From Gymnogyps californianus (taxonomy: Eukaryota; Chordata; Aves; Accipitriformes; Cathartidae), in NCBI RefSeq assembly GCF_018139145.2, contig NC_059485.1, forward strand, positions 16,429,698 to 16,493,697: DNA of 64,000 bases, read 5' to 3'. The position numbers were made by a program, and so were the translations under genes. Under the pieces are notes generated by a model, which saw only the letters and a list, made by a program, of their open reading frames with translations, did no database searches and was not told where the DNA came from. This document shows positions 1-11,845 of the stretch, one piece after another; the first letter of the stretch is position 1, and every line of letters begins with the position of its first letter.

Positions 1-303
1 ACAAAATAGTTTCTTTAGGTACCCTTGGCTCATTCAGAAAAGAAGAGAACAAAACCAAAGAACTAAGCCTCCACAAACACCGCCCCCGACCCCCCCGCCT
101 GCGATTATGGACTAGATTGTCCTCTGATCTCAATAAAATCTGGTTAACAGTATATAGTTAAAACCCAATGAAACATTTTGCTCTAAGTCCTTCATATTTT
201 CATCCAGGTGCCTCATACAATTGGCTTCAACATAGAATATGAAAGAATACTAAACAGTTAAGAGAAATTGTGTGGTTCAGATAGCAAAAACATCCTACTT
301 TAC
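1..303. other. KATNIP: Intron of KATNIP, left-edge part
   Basis: Sequence downstream (in KATNIP sense) of the E19 donor. It holds a short C-rich patch at about 80-102 and no exon that I can support. The next KATNIP exon should lie off the left edge. Confidence 0.6.
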
Positions 304-461
304 CTCCTTTGTACTTTATTAATCAGCTGGGGCTGCAGATAGTCAAGAAACAGAATTTCTTGGGCAAAGTCAAAATGGCAGTTGCCTGGTCCCTTGCGGA
401 TAAGCAAGCCCTCTGGTGGGGAGATGCTGTGACCATCCAGCAACACATGGACTACCTTAGC
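304..461 (-). CDS. KATNIP: KATNIP exon E19 (end of third repeat)
   Basis: 158 nt, entered in phase 0 after an AAG acceptor and left in phase 2 at an AG|GTAAAG donor. It encodes KVVHVLLDGHSISPPEG followed by a conserved block with GPGNCHFDFAQEILF. This matches the segment of mammalian KATNIP that closes the third beta-rich repeat. The exon is the last KATNIP coding piece in the window, and its open phase shows the gene continues to the left. Confidence 0.92.
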
Positions 462-784
462 CTTGTTTAAAATAGCATAAGATTACATGACATGACATGA
501 CATTACATAAAATAAAATAGATCCAAAACAAATGCATTCACTTCAGAGGTTGAAATAATTTCAATAATTTTGTTATATTTATTTCATTCCTCGATAGCAT
601 GACATCCTTTGGCAAAAGAAAGCCTAAACCAGCAGATACCAGTTGCAACCCATAGTGTGCAATTCAGAGCATCATAGCTGACATTGACGGGGATGGGAAA
701 CGTGAGGATTTGGGGGGAAAAAAAGAAAAAAAATGTATTGAAGAGATCCTTCAGTTACTGCATCTCACTAGATCTCAGCGAACT

Positions 785-988
785 GAAGCTTCCTTTCTTC
801 ACTGAAAGGGTTGTCAAGCATTGGAACAGGCTGCCCAGGGAAGTAGTTGAGTCACCATCCCTGGAGGTATTTACCACGTGTAGATGTGGTGCTTAGGGAC
901 ATGGTTTAGTGGTGGACTTGGCAGTGCTAGGTTTACGGTTGGACTCTATGATCTTAACGGTCTTTTCCAACCTAAATGATTCTATGAC
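785..988 (+). mobile_element. CR1 LINE, 3' end fragment
   Basis: The stretch reads like the standard avian CR1 tail: a TTCACTGAAAGGGTTGTCA block, then GGCTGCCCAGGGA, then CCATCCCTGGAGGT, and finally CCAACCTAAATGATTCTATGA. CR1 is a 5'-truncating non-LTR retrotransposon whose 3' end carries a short octamer-type repeat instead of poly(A). Similarity to the consensus as I recall it looks high, so this may be one of the younger copies. It has no coding capacity left. Confidence 0.85.
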
Positions 989-3010
989 TCCTGAGCCTGC
1001 AGCAATACATACACACATCAACAGAATGGAAAGACTTGGCTTTCAAGTCAGCATATGTCACAAAGGTGATTTGAGGAGACAGTTAGAGTCATCATGCACC
1101 TGAATGCACTGCTAGATCAGGCCTGATTTCGCAGCATTGGCTGAAGCCAGCCTTTAAGAAATCACATAACCTGGTGCTCTCTCGAGAGCAGACTCTTTTG
1201 TGTGTCTGTTGCATTTATAGAAAGCCTGTATTTCACCAGTTCTAATCATCTTTGTGGCAGGTGGCACTTGGACTTTTCCAGGATCATGCAAACTCGTCTG
1301 CCAAGCAGTGCTGTATGTAACCTAAGGGCACATAAATAAAGAAGAGGTACCCGTACCAGGCAGAAAGAATTGAGCCCTGTCCGCATCATAGATGCATGCA
1401 CGTCTTATACAATCTCTGAAGATTAAACTAAATAATTCAGGCATACTTATTCAGATGATGCAGGAGTCCTGGCCCCTTCACCCTCCCCCATTAGCACCAT
1501 CTGGTGTTGGATGCATGATCCCAGTCACATAACAATTCAATCATGCAGCAACAATTATCACTGCATCTTGCCCTGAAATATGTTAAATATAACTTAACAT
1601 TAATCACAAGCAGCATTTATTGCACTGAGTCTTTCACTAACTACTGGTTAAGGAAGGAATAATACCTGTAAAATATAACAAGATGGCCTTATAACTGGCA
1701 CTATGATTAAAGCTTGCTGATTAATGGACTGAACCAAAATAGATTCATTTAGTTAACAAAAGACTTAATTTAGTCTAAAGGTAATGTAAGTCAGTTTTCT
1801 AATCTTTGGATTTTATACTGACTGATGTATATATGATAATTTGAGGTTAACTTAGTTTTGTATGCAAATATTTAATTTTCATTATTAGGATTCTATTAAA
1901 AATATATATGCAATATTTATAGTTAAAATTCCCATTTCAGGTGACTATCTGAGAAGAACTTAAAAACATTCAGAGTTTTCTGCAAAGCCTGTATATTATC
2001 AGTGACCTAATACTCATAACATTTTTCATATTTTTTCCATTTGTAAACGATTTTTTTATTCAATTACAATATCAGTAAGTTACACATGCAATATCCCAAA
2101 AGCAAATAATTTTCAGGAAGATTTTTTTTTTTTTTTAACACAAATATTTCTCGATTTGAAAACCTTGGGTATTGTACTAGACTAGAGGAGGTGCTCAGTT
2201 CATTTCCAAACAGCATGAAGATTAATTAGGAGGGAATATTTGTATGAGTACCATGTATAGAGAAATAACTATTTCTGATTCATCTTTAATACGCTTGGGA
2301 GCAAAGAAAGGAAATATCCTTTTCATATCAGAAACTCTTCTGCATGCTACTTTCCAGCTGAATCAGTCTGCCAGCCTAAGGAGAGGAAGTGAAAAATCCA
2401 CTGAAACACACTTTAGTTTAGGAAACATGTATTGAATGGGAAGTCTAGAGACTTAGAGATGAAATCTTACCTATTATACCACAGCTGCTTGTATTTATGT
2501 GCCCTTTACAGCCCTCATTTCTAAGTAATTTTCATCATCTGAGAAGGCACTCAACCATCACACATAGCATTTTACAAATCGTATAACAAAGCTTTCACAA
2601 GGTAATTTTTCATAGAAATACCACACAAGCCTTCATTTTGACAGTTCACTGCCATTACCTTCTCATACTAAAGCTGTGAATAGAATCCACCAGTCTACAG
2701 CTGCCTAGCAAATCATTGTATCTCATACCCAGGGACTGCTTCTTAGAAGGAACAGCAATACTTCAAGAGACAGATGTCACGATGCCCTAGGTTTACAGTC
2801 TAAAGCCTCTTTACTGTGGCCCAGCAGATACCTTGCATCTTCAGTTTTCCAAATGATTTATTTCATCCTCTTACAGGACTGCAGGTATGAACTCCTCATT
2901 TAAATTGCACCCACTAACTGTTATGGGACTTACAGGTGTGCCACCTGCATGCATACTTTATCAGACTCACCTCTTTTTTCTACCTAGCAAAGTAAACTGT
3001 AAAAATGTAC

Positions 3011-3029
3011 CTTTCTTTCTTTCTTTCTT
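3011..3029. repeat. (CTTT)n microsatellite
   Basis: Four complete CTTT units plus a partial one. It lies in the KATNIP E18-E19 intron, away from splice sites. Confidence 0.9.
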
Positions 3030-3252
3030 GGTTTGGCCTCCAAAGACCAAATTCCATGTTAGATTTTAGAGATTTGGCTATTTCTTTCCCCCTTTAATAA
3101 TTGAGACACACATACAGGGAGTTGATTTGGTACGAAAATTCATGTTCAAACTTTCCTCCCCTGCTCTGCCTTGGAGAAGCTTGGGCTTACAACAGTAGTG
3201 AAAAACATTCCACATCAGCACTTAAAGACAGTTCTTCATATTGCATTTTGTA

Positions 3253-3453
3253 CACAGAATCACAGAAAAAATTAGGTTGGAAAGGACTTCTGCATGTCTC
3301 CAGTCACAGCTCCTGCTTAGAGCAGAGAAGCCTGCAAAGCTACAACAGGTTGCTCTGGGCCTTGGCAAATTTAGTTTGGAAAGTCTCCCATCACTGCATA
3401 CTGTCCCAGAGCTGTACCACTCTCATAGGGAAGAGTCCTTTCTTTATGCCGAA
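3253..3453 (-). mobile_element. CR1 LINE fragment, antisense
   Basis: It begins with the reverse complement of the CR1 tail (CAGAATCACAGAAAAAATTAGGTTGGAAAGGAC) and runs through the typical block containing GGTTGCTCTGGGCCTTGGC. It is degenerate and truncated. The solo LTR sits about 20 bp to its right, so the two insertions are adjacent but separate. Confidence 0.75.
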
Positions 3454-3475
3454 TCATATCAATTAAGTAACAGAT

Positions 3476-4032
3476 TGTTGTGGTTTAACCCGGCAGGCAG
3501 CTAAACACCACGCAGCCGTTCACTCACTCCCCCTCAGTGCGATGGGGCAGAGAACGGGAAAAAAGGTAAAACTCGTGGGTTGAGATAAAGACAGTTTAAT
3601 AGGACAGAAAAGGAAGGGAAAATAATAATAATGATAAAAGAATATACAAAACAAGTGATGCACAACGCAATTGCTCACCACCCGCTGACCGATGATGCCC
3701 AGCCAGTCCCCGAGCAGCAGGCCACCACCCCCCCGGCCACTTCCCCCAGCTCTCTATGCTGAGCATGACGTCCTATGGTCTGGAATATCCCTTTGGGCAG
3801 TTGGGGTCAGCTGTCCCGGCTGCGTCCCCTCCCAGCTTCTTGTGCACCCCCAGCCTCCTCGCTGGCTGGGCAGTACAAGAAGCTGAAAAGTCCTTGACTT
3901 GGCGTAAGCACTGCTCAGCAACAACTAAAACATCAGTGTGCTATCAACATTATTCTCATCCTAAATCCAAAACACAGCACTGTACCAGCTACTGGGAAGA
4001 AAATTAACTTTATCCCAGCCGAAATCAGGCCA
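3476..4032 (-). mobile_element. Solo LTR of an endogenous retrovirus (ERVL-like), with target-site duplication
   Basis: A 557-bp element with TG...CA ends, read on the minus strand from TGGCCTGATTTCGGC to GGGTTAAACCACAACA. The five bases CAGAT occur directly left (3471-3475) and right (4033-4037), forming a target-site duplication. On the minus strand there is a TATA-like TATATTCTTTTAT stretch (about 3636-3650) and an ATTAAA at 3595-3600. There is no internal retroviral region, so this is a solo LTR left by recombination. I recall near-identical LTRs from many neoavian genomes (TguLTR5-like); the family name is from memory. It lies in the same orientation as KATNIP. Confidence 0.88.
3595..3600 (-). 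promoter_or_regulatory. Possible poly(A) signal ATTAAA in the solo LTR
   Basis: On the minus strand the hexamer ATTAAA lies in the expected R/U5 area of the LTR, downstream of the TATA-like stretch. Because the LTR has the same orientation as KATNIP, it could end KATNIP transcripts early. No usage evidence is visible. Confidence 0.4.
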
Positions 4033-5337
4033 CAGATTTTACCAAAAAAACCCCAGTTGTTATACAGGAGGTATGTTTAGATGGTAAGCTCAACATGCTC
4101 CTGAACCCTCCCATGTGTCAAACATGTTGGGTTAATGCAATGTATTACAAAATCAGGTGCCATATATTAAAATCTCTAGATCAGTTGTGGCTTAAATGGA
4201 AGAACTTATGCTCTGGCCCTCTGGGAGTCTTTGGCCAGTCTTTGGCACTCAACAGCACCCCTTGCTGATATTAAAAGATGCCAGGGCTCTGTTGTGGAGA
4301 GGGAACACCTCTCCACACATTTATGTAGTGTTCATATTAAAGCAATTCCTGGAAGGTAAATTTACACAAGGAAGCAGTTCTGCAACTTTTGCCACTATCT
4401 TGCCTAATCCTATGAAGGACCCATGCCTCCAGCTTCAATTCTAGATTTTTTTCCAGAACTTTGCTGATCCTTTTTGTCCTGTCTCTCTCTAGTTTAATAC
4501 ATACCAAGATTTTTCTTCTTATCTATGGACTGAGTTTGGACATCAAGAATGCAACAGTTATATGTGAAGGGGAAGATCTGGAAACAAATGGGTTCATAAA
4601 CTTTCTGTGCAGTGAATGGCAACTACTTCTTCATTATCATTACAAGTGCATGTATAGCTTCCGAGAAAAACCAGGGAAATGAGGGACAGCCAGATTCAGA
4701 GTGCCAGCAAGATGTAACATGATCTCCAACAGGTGTCAATTGCCAGTCAATTCCAAGAATTCAATATGAAAAAAAATGTCAAAGAAGCAATTTGGAAAAA
4801 GAGGAGAGGAGGTATGTTATACAATTTTAGCTAAACTACTTTAGCGAAACTGTTAGAAGATGTCTACTTTCCCTAATAAATGTTAGAGTTCTAGAGACTC
4901 TTCTTGCTTCTTGGAAAAGGTAGTATTGCTTGACTGGCCTTCTGTAACTTACCTAAACAGAATTTCTGTTGGAGAAGTGTCCCTGTTCTATCATGCCCTG
5001 TGTTCCAGGAAATAACGACTCATATGGTAGGCGTAAATACTAGATATTGAGAGGATACCACTTCAGAATCACATATCTTGAAAATAATATGTGCTATTGC
5101 ATGTGTGTCTTAGAAAAATCAGCTGTGAAGATTCCTTTAAACTATCTCTGGCTTTTTTTCAATATTTGCTGTTTGTGGAGACAGAAATGCATTATACCTG
5201 CCACAAAATTCAGACTCAGACAATCTAGAAAGATTTATGGTGTTCCATTAAGGCAGCTATATTCAGTCATCACAGTACCAATTTTCCAATGCACTGCTGT
5301 ACATTTTTGCTGGCAGTGCTCCTTTTCTTTTACTTAC

Positions 5338-5503
5338 CCCTCTATAGGTATCCTCCAGAGATTTATTATAGTTCCAAAAGCGAAGCCCTGCAATACTTTC
5401 AATTTTATCAAAATGGATTGTGAGCAGATGATCTTCTCCAAAAGAGAAGGGAATGAGCCACATATGGTCATCCTCTACTGTGATATTAGTCCCATCTATT
5501 AAC
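5338..5503 (-). CDS. KATNIP: KATNIP exon E18 (third repeat, middle)
   Basis: 166 nt, entered in phase 2 after a GAAG acceptor and left in phase 0 at GGG|GTAAGT. It encodes KLIDGTNITVEDDHMWLIPF, then SIAGLRFWNYNKS and DTYRG. These are the repeat hallmarks: an acidic N-x-T loop, HMWLxPF and WNYN. It matches the corresponding mammalian KATNIP segment almost residue for residue. Confidence 0.96.
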
Positions 5504-7994
5504 CTTCAAAGAGAAAAATCCATTAGCTGCAAAAAAGGAAAAGCTTGCTTTTCTCATGAGAATCAGGTACTTTACTAGGTGTTAATTTTTTTCTAGATGC
5601 CACTTCCAGCTTCCAGGGTTTATTGTGCCCATGTGTATGCAATTAAAAAGCACAGTAAACATAAAAAATAATATGCAATTGTTGAATTAAAGACAGTGGG
5701 GAGAGAAAAAACAGTATTTCCTTTAGTTGGGTCCGTTTGAGGAAAAACAGAAAAATCCTTAGGTTTTCCCTATGTGAACACGGGCAGGCACAGGAAAGCT
5801 CAACTACCTTTGTACCAAAATGTCCGAAGGCAAAACTCTAAGGCCTAGACACACTATAACTTATTAATATAGTTCCATGCCTAAACTAGTATATCTGGCA
5901 CTCTGCAGTGTGTTACTATGCCAATGCAACTATACTGAATCCAACACGGAGCTGGATGGCAGCTGGATAACCCAGAGAAGAAGCAGAGTTTGTTCATGTA
6001 CTTCTTCACGCACACAGTTAGGCACATTCCTACTCTTTTGAAAAGCTTTCTACCAGCATGACTATGTCTTTTCATAAGAGCATAGACTTCAGGCTGACTA
6101 GATAAAGTTAATTCCATTATTTCTTCATTTTAGAATCCTGACTTTATATTCTTCTACCACAAACTACGGCATACAAAGATGGAGTAAAGGAGAATATGAA
6201 CTAATTGTCCACTCTAATTGCTTTGGTACACTGCCCTATGTATTTACTATTTAGTTAAAAGTTTAATGGAAGAATGAGTGCCAGACTTGGCAGTTCCTTA
6301 AAGAAAAAGATTTGAATAATGACTCTTTCACAGACGAACTGATTAGGGAGCCCATGAGAGAAGATATAATCCTTGACTTGGTCCTGAATAGTACACAGGA
6401 CCTATTCCAAATGCTACAGTTGAAGAGCACTGCAGTGTACTCAAATGCAACATGCTTGCAGAAATATCAAAAGCCAAAAAAGCCCCTATTTCTTGTGCCC
6501 GAAAAGGTTCTTAAGCAAAAATTATGAAGTACATAAAAAAAAAAAGGAGCAACAAAATAAAATAAAATCATTACACATAGCAGAGAGAATATTAAGGGAT
6601 CCCATACTGGAAGCACAGAACAAATGTATCCCACTTGCTAAGAAAGATGTTAGAAAGAGGGAGGACTTGAAAAATCAAAGCCGGCCTGGCTCAGTGGCAG
6701 GATAAAGAAAGTTATTACAAGCCATCTTTCAAGAAAATTCATGATCAAAAAACCCTAAATTGATAGGATCATAAACTCTGGAAGGCTAAATGCGTATGCA
6801 CAGGCCAAAAAAGAGTATGAAGGCTAGTAAGCAAAAGGTACCATAAATAAAATTCCTCAAATACATCAGGAGCAGAAAGCCTGCCAGAAATTCTGTAGGA
6901 TCAACAGATGACTAGGCTGTAAAAGGCGCATTCAGAGAAGATAAGACACCAACACAAAAGCTAAATGAATTCTTTGCATCTGGGTCCATCGTGGTGGAGT
7001 ATGGAGAGACTCCACCACCAGAATCTCTTCATCACAGGGGATCTCATGGGAAGAGTTCTTAGATCTTGATGCCTACAGAAGAGATTTTCATACAAATAGG
7101 CAGAAGAACCAAGGAATTATATACAAGCTTGACATCTGTATTAGATTAGCAGAAACTACAAAGAACAGAGTTAGTGTCCATGTAGATAAACACAACATTC
7201 TAAGGAAGACTCAACAGAGACTTTGAAAAGAGAAGTCCTAATTCATAAACCTATTCACAGACCATAAACATGCCAGAGGACAGGATTACAACTGAAAATA
7301 ACCTTTAAAATGGAGATACGACTCAGAAACAACAGGATGCAGCTTCAATAACAACCAAATGCCAAGTCCTCTTCCGACCTATAGCCTATGATTTCTCTAC
7401 TGCTACCATTTAGGAAGTACAACTTAATTTGAGGAAGTATACTTGTCAATGAATAAAACTTCATTGGAATTACGAAAAAAAAAGCTGCAGAATTGCCAAA
7501 AGAATGGCACCTATCTGTGCAATTCCCTACTACATCCTCACCCTTTGCTAACTTGAAAATTTTCCTTGAAATTATCCAGAAATCCTGCATAAATATCACT
7601 GCATATGCATAGACAGATGCTACAGAACACCCACATTTCTGCCTGGAAAGTCCTTAGCAGAGATACCAACCAGGCATGTTATCATCTCCTAACTCAAATA
7701 TCATCTTTTGGAAACATCTCATTCATGTTTCTACAACAAGCTGTTCCTGGGTAGCTTGTGAAACGCAAGAATGAGCAGTGATGGTATGAAAATCATGTTC
7801 GCATTAACATCTGTTAACATAATAAAAGTTTATATAATTCTGTCACTTTATAAAGTCTGATGTAAAATGCATCTAAAATTGATAAACTCCAAAATTGTTG
7901 GTGGAAACAACAGGCACAAAGGGGGGAGAAAAAAAAAAAAAAAGAGCGAGCCCTGCAGTAAACACTTGGACAATTCAACTCTTTCGCTACTTAC
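5504..7994. other. KATNIP: KATNIP intron between E17 and E18
   Basis: A 2.5-kb intron. It holds a decayed CR1-type reverse transcriptase relic at about 6250-7110 and a poly-A-rich stretch at about 7921-7943. Nothing else is supportable. Confidence 0.65.
6250..7110 (+). pseudogene. Decayed LINE (CR1-type) ORF2 relic
   Basis: The longest open piece contains FTDELIREPMREDIILDLVL. This resembles the segment after the endonuclease domain in CR1 ORF2, where the usual form is an 'EPTR..ALLDLLLT' motif. Further on, LNEFFASGSIVVEYG resembles the CR1 'LNAFFASVF' region that precedes the reverse transcriptase core. Stops and shifts interrupt it throughout, so it is dead. It is much more diverged than the CR1 tails elsewhere in the window. 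The family could be CR1 or a related LINE. Confidence 0.5.
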
Positions 7995-8172
7995 TTTTCT
8001 AATGTTCTGGAATCTCCTGTATAATCTGGAAGATCATTTAAGTCTTGGGGTGAAGCAGAAATCTGTTCTGTACTTATTTTTAATGCATGACCGTTCTTTC
8101 CTATCACTTCAAGTCCTGTCAGTCCAAGGTAATGAGAGTCTCCCCAGGTCATGGTAAAATTCAGTTGCAGGC
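7995..8172 (-). CDS. KATNIP: KATNIP exon E17 (third repeat, start)
   Basis: 178 nt, entered in phase 1 after TATATAG and left in phase 2 at AA|GTAAGT. It encodes LQLNFTMTWGDSHYLGLTGLE, which is the repeat-opening signature (WG..hYhGL..hE), followed by a block with ISASPQDLNDLPDYTGDSRT. It matches the third KATNIP repeat of mammals closely. Confidence 0.96.
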
Positions 8173-9400
8173 CTATATAAAAGAATATACATATAATATA
8201 TCTATATACATACTTACTAGTTTGAAGTAAAGAGCCAATATAAGCATGCATGCAAGCCGCAACGATTAGCAGTATGTGTATTTTGTCTAGATTAAATAAC
8301 TTCATATGCTGTATTTGGACATGCCCTGGTCTGCATGCCTACCTCCATGTAATAGCATAGTATCTTCTGTAAATCTGTGTTAGACCCCTTTAGTGGGCTA
8401 CCGACATCTTGTTCACTTATAACTATGCAACTCCTGATCAATCATGTTATCAAGTGTCTCATTACTTAGATTGTAGACTGACAGTAATTCAACGATACAT
8501 TTAAGCAGTTACATGACAGATTTTGTGATTATGCAGACACAGAGAAGACCTATTAGTCTGGAGTCTATCTATCATCTTCTGCCAGCTAAATGACGATATA
8601 GATTCATATAAATCCCGTCTCTCATAAATCTATAAATTGTTAGAGAACACCAACTCATAGTTAAACCAAAAAACATATTTGGTTTACTAATGTGCTTAAG
8701 TTACTATCTTCACGTCAGAACTGGACACATGGAAGTATTTTAATGGGACAGCATTAGTGAAAAGCAGCAATTTTGATTAGCCTGCATCTCCAGAAAATAA
8801 ATAGGAAAGAAAAATTGGGCAGACAAAAGATTGTACATGTATCTTCAGATCCACCTGTTTCATGCCTTACTGAAAAAATACAAATAACATATACAGATAT
8901 AACAAGTAATATTCTAATCTGATCAGGTTCCATAAAAGTACATCCCTGTAAATTAAAAATATCTTTCATTTCACACATTACAGAAGCCCAGAAATAATCA
9001 GGTTGGATAATGTCTAAAGAAGCACCAGTAGTCATGATGCCCTGTAAAACAAACAAGCATTAAACCTATTAAGCCATCCAGCCCAATTACCTCTAAATAG
9101 CCGTAGCAATTTACATGAGACTGTGTCTTGATACACACATAAATTCACTTGGGTGTAAGATCTCATTAGCATTTGCAAGGACACTAAGAAATAAATAGTT
9201 CTATTAGCTGACAAGTTTGGAGCTATGGCTACATTGGATATTAGATGCTATTCCCAAGACCACCGCTAAGACTAAACTTGCTTGGTGTACAAGCATGCAA
9301 GAGTTCAAAAACCAGAGTATATTTTCAAATAAAAGGGAAAAGATAGGGTGAAGCAGCTATCCACACAAGGTTTAGTATTCACATCACCATGCCAATGCCT

Positions 9401-10440
9401 TCACAGAATCTCAGAATGATGCAGGGTGGAAGGGACCTCTGGAGGTCTCTAGTCCAACTCCAAGCTCAGAGCATGTCCATTAGATCAGGTCTCTCAGGAG
9501 CTTATCCAGTGGAAGTTTGAATGTCTCCAAGGCTGGCAGATTTCAAAACTTCTCTCAACCCCTGTTCCAGTGGTTGATTGCCCTCAGGGTGAAAAAGATT
9601 TCCTAATACCCAGTTGGAAATTCTTGTCTTCTACCTCGTTGTTTCTGCTGCCACTCAACCCAATCCTATGTCCATGCCTGACAACGGCCTGGATCTGTCC
9701 TTTCTATGCCCTCCCAATAGCTATAGACAGCAAGAAGATCTCCCCTTCACCTTCTCTTCTCCAGGATGCACAAATCAACCCAGCTCTCTCATGCTTTTCT
9801 CACATGTCAGGTACTCCAGCTGCCTGACCATCTTGGTCACCCTCCTCCGCTGGACTCGCACCAGTATGTCAATTTTCTTCTTGCCCTAGGGAGCTCCATG
9901 CTTAATGCAGTACTCCAAATACAGTCTCATAAGTGTCAAATACAGGGAAAGAATCCCTTTTCTTGCCCTGCTGGCTGCACTCTTATTTTTACGTCCCAGG
10001 AGGCAGCTGGCCACCTTTACTGCTGAATCTTGTTCAACTTGTGGTGTTACAAGGACTTCAGGCCCTTCAGTGCAAAGCCGCTTTCTTAGCTAGCTGGCCC
10101 CCAGCCTGTCCTGTGGCATGGGTTATTACATCCCACATGCAGGTCTTTGCACTTGCCCTGAACTTCATGAGGTTACATTAGGTAACATCATGAGATTACC
10201 ATTTCTTCAGCCTGTTGAGGTCCCTCTGAAGAACAGCCTTGCCCTCCAGCATATCAACCACTCCCCTCTGTTTGGTATCATCCACAACCTTGCTGAGATT
10301 GCACTTTATCCCATCATCCAAGCTCTTTAAAAAAGAGACATTAATCAGTGTAGACTATAGTAGTATTGATCCCTGAGGGACATCTCTAGTAACTAGCCAC
10401 TAGCTGGACTTTGTACCAGTGATCATCACACTTTGACGCA
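9401..10440 (-). mobile_element. CR1 LINE, about 1 kb of 3' end, antisense
   Basis: It starts with the reverse complement of the CR1 tail (TCACAGAATCTCAGAATGATGCAGG...GGAAGGGACCTCTGGAGG) and continues for about 1 kb through the end of ORF2. The landmarks are the block around GGAGCTCCATGCTTAATGCAGTACTCC and the block with CCCTGAGGGACATCTCTAGTAAC near 10370. It is 5' truncated at about 10440. Reading frames are broken by stops and small shifts, so it encodes no working enzyme. This is the longest CR1 copy in KATNIP's 3' half. Confidence 0.85.
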
Positions 10441-11080
10441 CTATTTCTCCTTGACATCATGACCGGTAGCAGGATGAAAGACATGAAATCTACCTACAAC
10501 AAGTGAAAGATACAAATCCTCAGTGACTCCATGCACAATTTATTACCAAGAGTCCCAGATGAAAAAGGCAGTACCGATCCTAAGTTTTGCACAATTCCCA
10601 GGAATTTCCCAAAACCAGCAGAAGCAAGAGGACTTTCACTCCAGGTCTAAGGGACCACCCCACAGTATAAGGAGAACAAGGAACAATATACGCAGGCAGG
10701 ACAGGGTATGCAGAAATCATTGGCAAAACCAAGGTTGTACCTTCTAGTTGTGTTTTTGCTTTTGTGCAAGGTCACTTACAAAGATAGTCCCTTGTAGCAA
10801 TTAATGGCAATTTTTTTCTGTGTAAGAGACTAAATTGGAGTTTCTTTTGCGTTTCGTAAGACATGGAAAGCCTCCCTTAAATACAACTACCTTTCTCCAG
10901 CTCTTTCCCTGCAAGAACTCATGGAAATCAGGACCTCTTTGTCTGGTAGAGACAAGTTAGTCCAATCAGCTGATTAACAATATCTTGTCAGTGTGAGAGA
11001 CTGCATCTGCTGAGCTCTGAATCACACCCTCACTATCTTTTTCACCCACTTTGAGAAATGGGAGAAGGGAAAGTCACCTT

Positions 11081-11187
11081 AAGTTCACAGATAATGAACT
11101 GACTGTAGACATGCTCATAAAGTTCACAGATCCAGATATAGTTCATAGGTCATAGATCACAGATCATAGGTATAGTTCACAGATATG
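11081..11187. repeat. Imperfect tandem repeat around AGTTCACAGAT
   Basis: The 11-mer AGTTCACAGAT recurs three times, with diverged relatives (GTTCATAGGT, CATAGATCAC, AGATCATAGG) between the copies. It looks like a small decayed minisatellite in a KATNIP intron, 600 bp downstream of E16 in KATNIP sense. Confidence 0.6.
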
Positions 11188-11781
11188 TGGCTGACTAAGC
11201 CACAGCATTGTGTGTATTTTCTGAGAGCACATCACAGGTTGCTAAAGACTTTATACCAGGCCCAAGAACCCAATTTCTCTTGTGCTAATCAAAGGACCAG
11301 GAACTGATACCGAAACTTCTGGGCCATCCAGAAGCTCTCTGGACAATAATTTAAAGGCCCATAGAGAGTTGGTTTTGTACAGGATAAAGAAATCAGGTAC
11401 TTTAAGGATGGATATAACATTCTGGTCTAGATTTACTGTAGGGTTTCTATTGTCAATCCAATCTGAGAAATTCAGCCAGTCTACACAAATACATAGGATT
11501 AGGAGAGAATTACTGGGTAAGGGACACAGCTATTACAAATCCCATTCAGGGACTAGGCAAACGGCTAGTGTTATTTTTCTGAGATTAAAAGCCAACTGTT
11601 ACGATATAATGTTCTAAATGCCATAGTAAACAGAGCTTCTGCCTTAAATATTCAATTACTCTTCTTTATTCTAGACCTGACATCTGTCACAAAGTTCTGT
11701 ACAGCTCTGACAAATTAGATCCTCCTCAATAACATGTTAAGGGGGAGGGTGGCTAAGCAAGAAGTAAATGTAAGAACTTAC

Positions 11782-11845
11782 ATTTTCCAGTAAATATTCC
11801 TGATTCCTTGAGTATACATTCAGAGAGAGGGTCTGGCTCTTGAAC
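11782..11845 (-). CDS. KATNIP: KATNIP exon E16 (short linker exon, 64 nt)
   Basis: A TTTTTAG acceptor in phase 0, then 64 nt, then an AAAAT|GTAAGT donor in phase 1. It encodes a linker with VQEPDPLSECILKE and IFTGK, joining the conserved acidic segment of E15 to the third repeat of E17. It is required by phase: E15 ends in phase 0 while E17 must start in phase 1, and 64 nt supplies exactly that change. I do not recognise its residues strongly, so the call rests mainly on splice sites and phase. Confidence 0.8.

Larger units (their letters stand above)
462..5337. other. KATNIP: KATNIP intron between E18 and E19
   Basis: A 4.9-kb intron. It contains a sense CR1 3' end at about 785-988 (plus strand), an antisense CR1 piece at about 3253-3453, a solo LTR at 3476-4032, and a (CTTT)4 tract at 3011-3029. 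Between them I see unique AT-rich DNA with no supportable exon. Confidence 0.7.
8173..11781. other. KATNIP: KATNIP intron between E16 and E17
   Basis: A 3.6-kb intron. It holds a CR1 copy of about 1 kb on the minus strand (9401-10440) and short imperfect repeats of AGTTCACAGAT at 11081-11187. The rest is unique AT-rich DNA without a supportable exon. Confidence 0.65.

Noticed and set aside
3101..3504. 121- and 87-codon plus-strand open frames
   Set aside because: They run through unique intron into an antisense CR1 piece and the LTR edge; no protein family match.
3692..4007. Overlapping proline-rich open frames
   Set aside because: They fall inside the solo LTR, antisense to it; LTRs do not encode proteins here.
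5047..5502. 151-codon plus-strand open frame
   Set aside because: It is the antisense shadow of KATNIP exon E18 and its flanking intron; E18 on the minus strand is strongly conserved.
9570..10330. Several overlapping plus-strand open frames of 60-91 codons
   Set aside because: They lie on the antisense of a CR1 copy and encode nothing recognisable.
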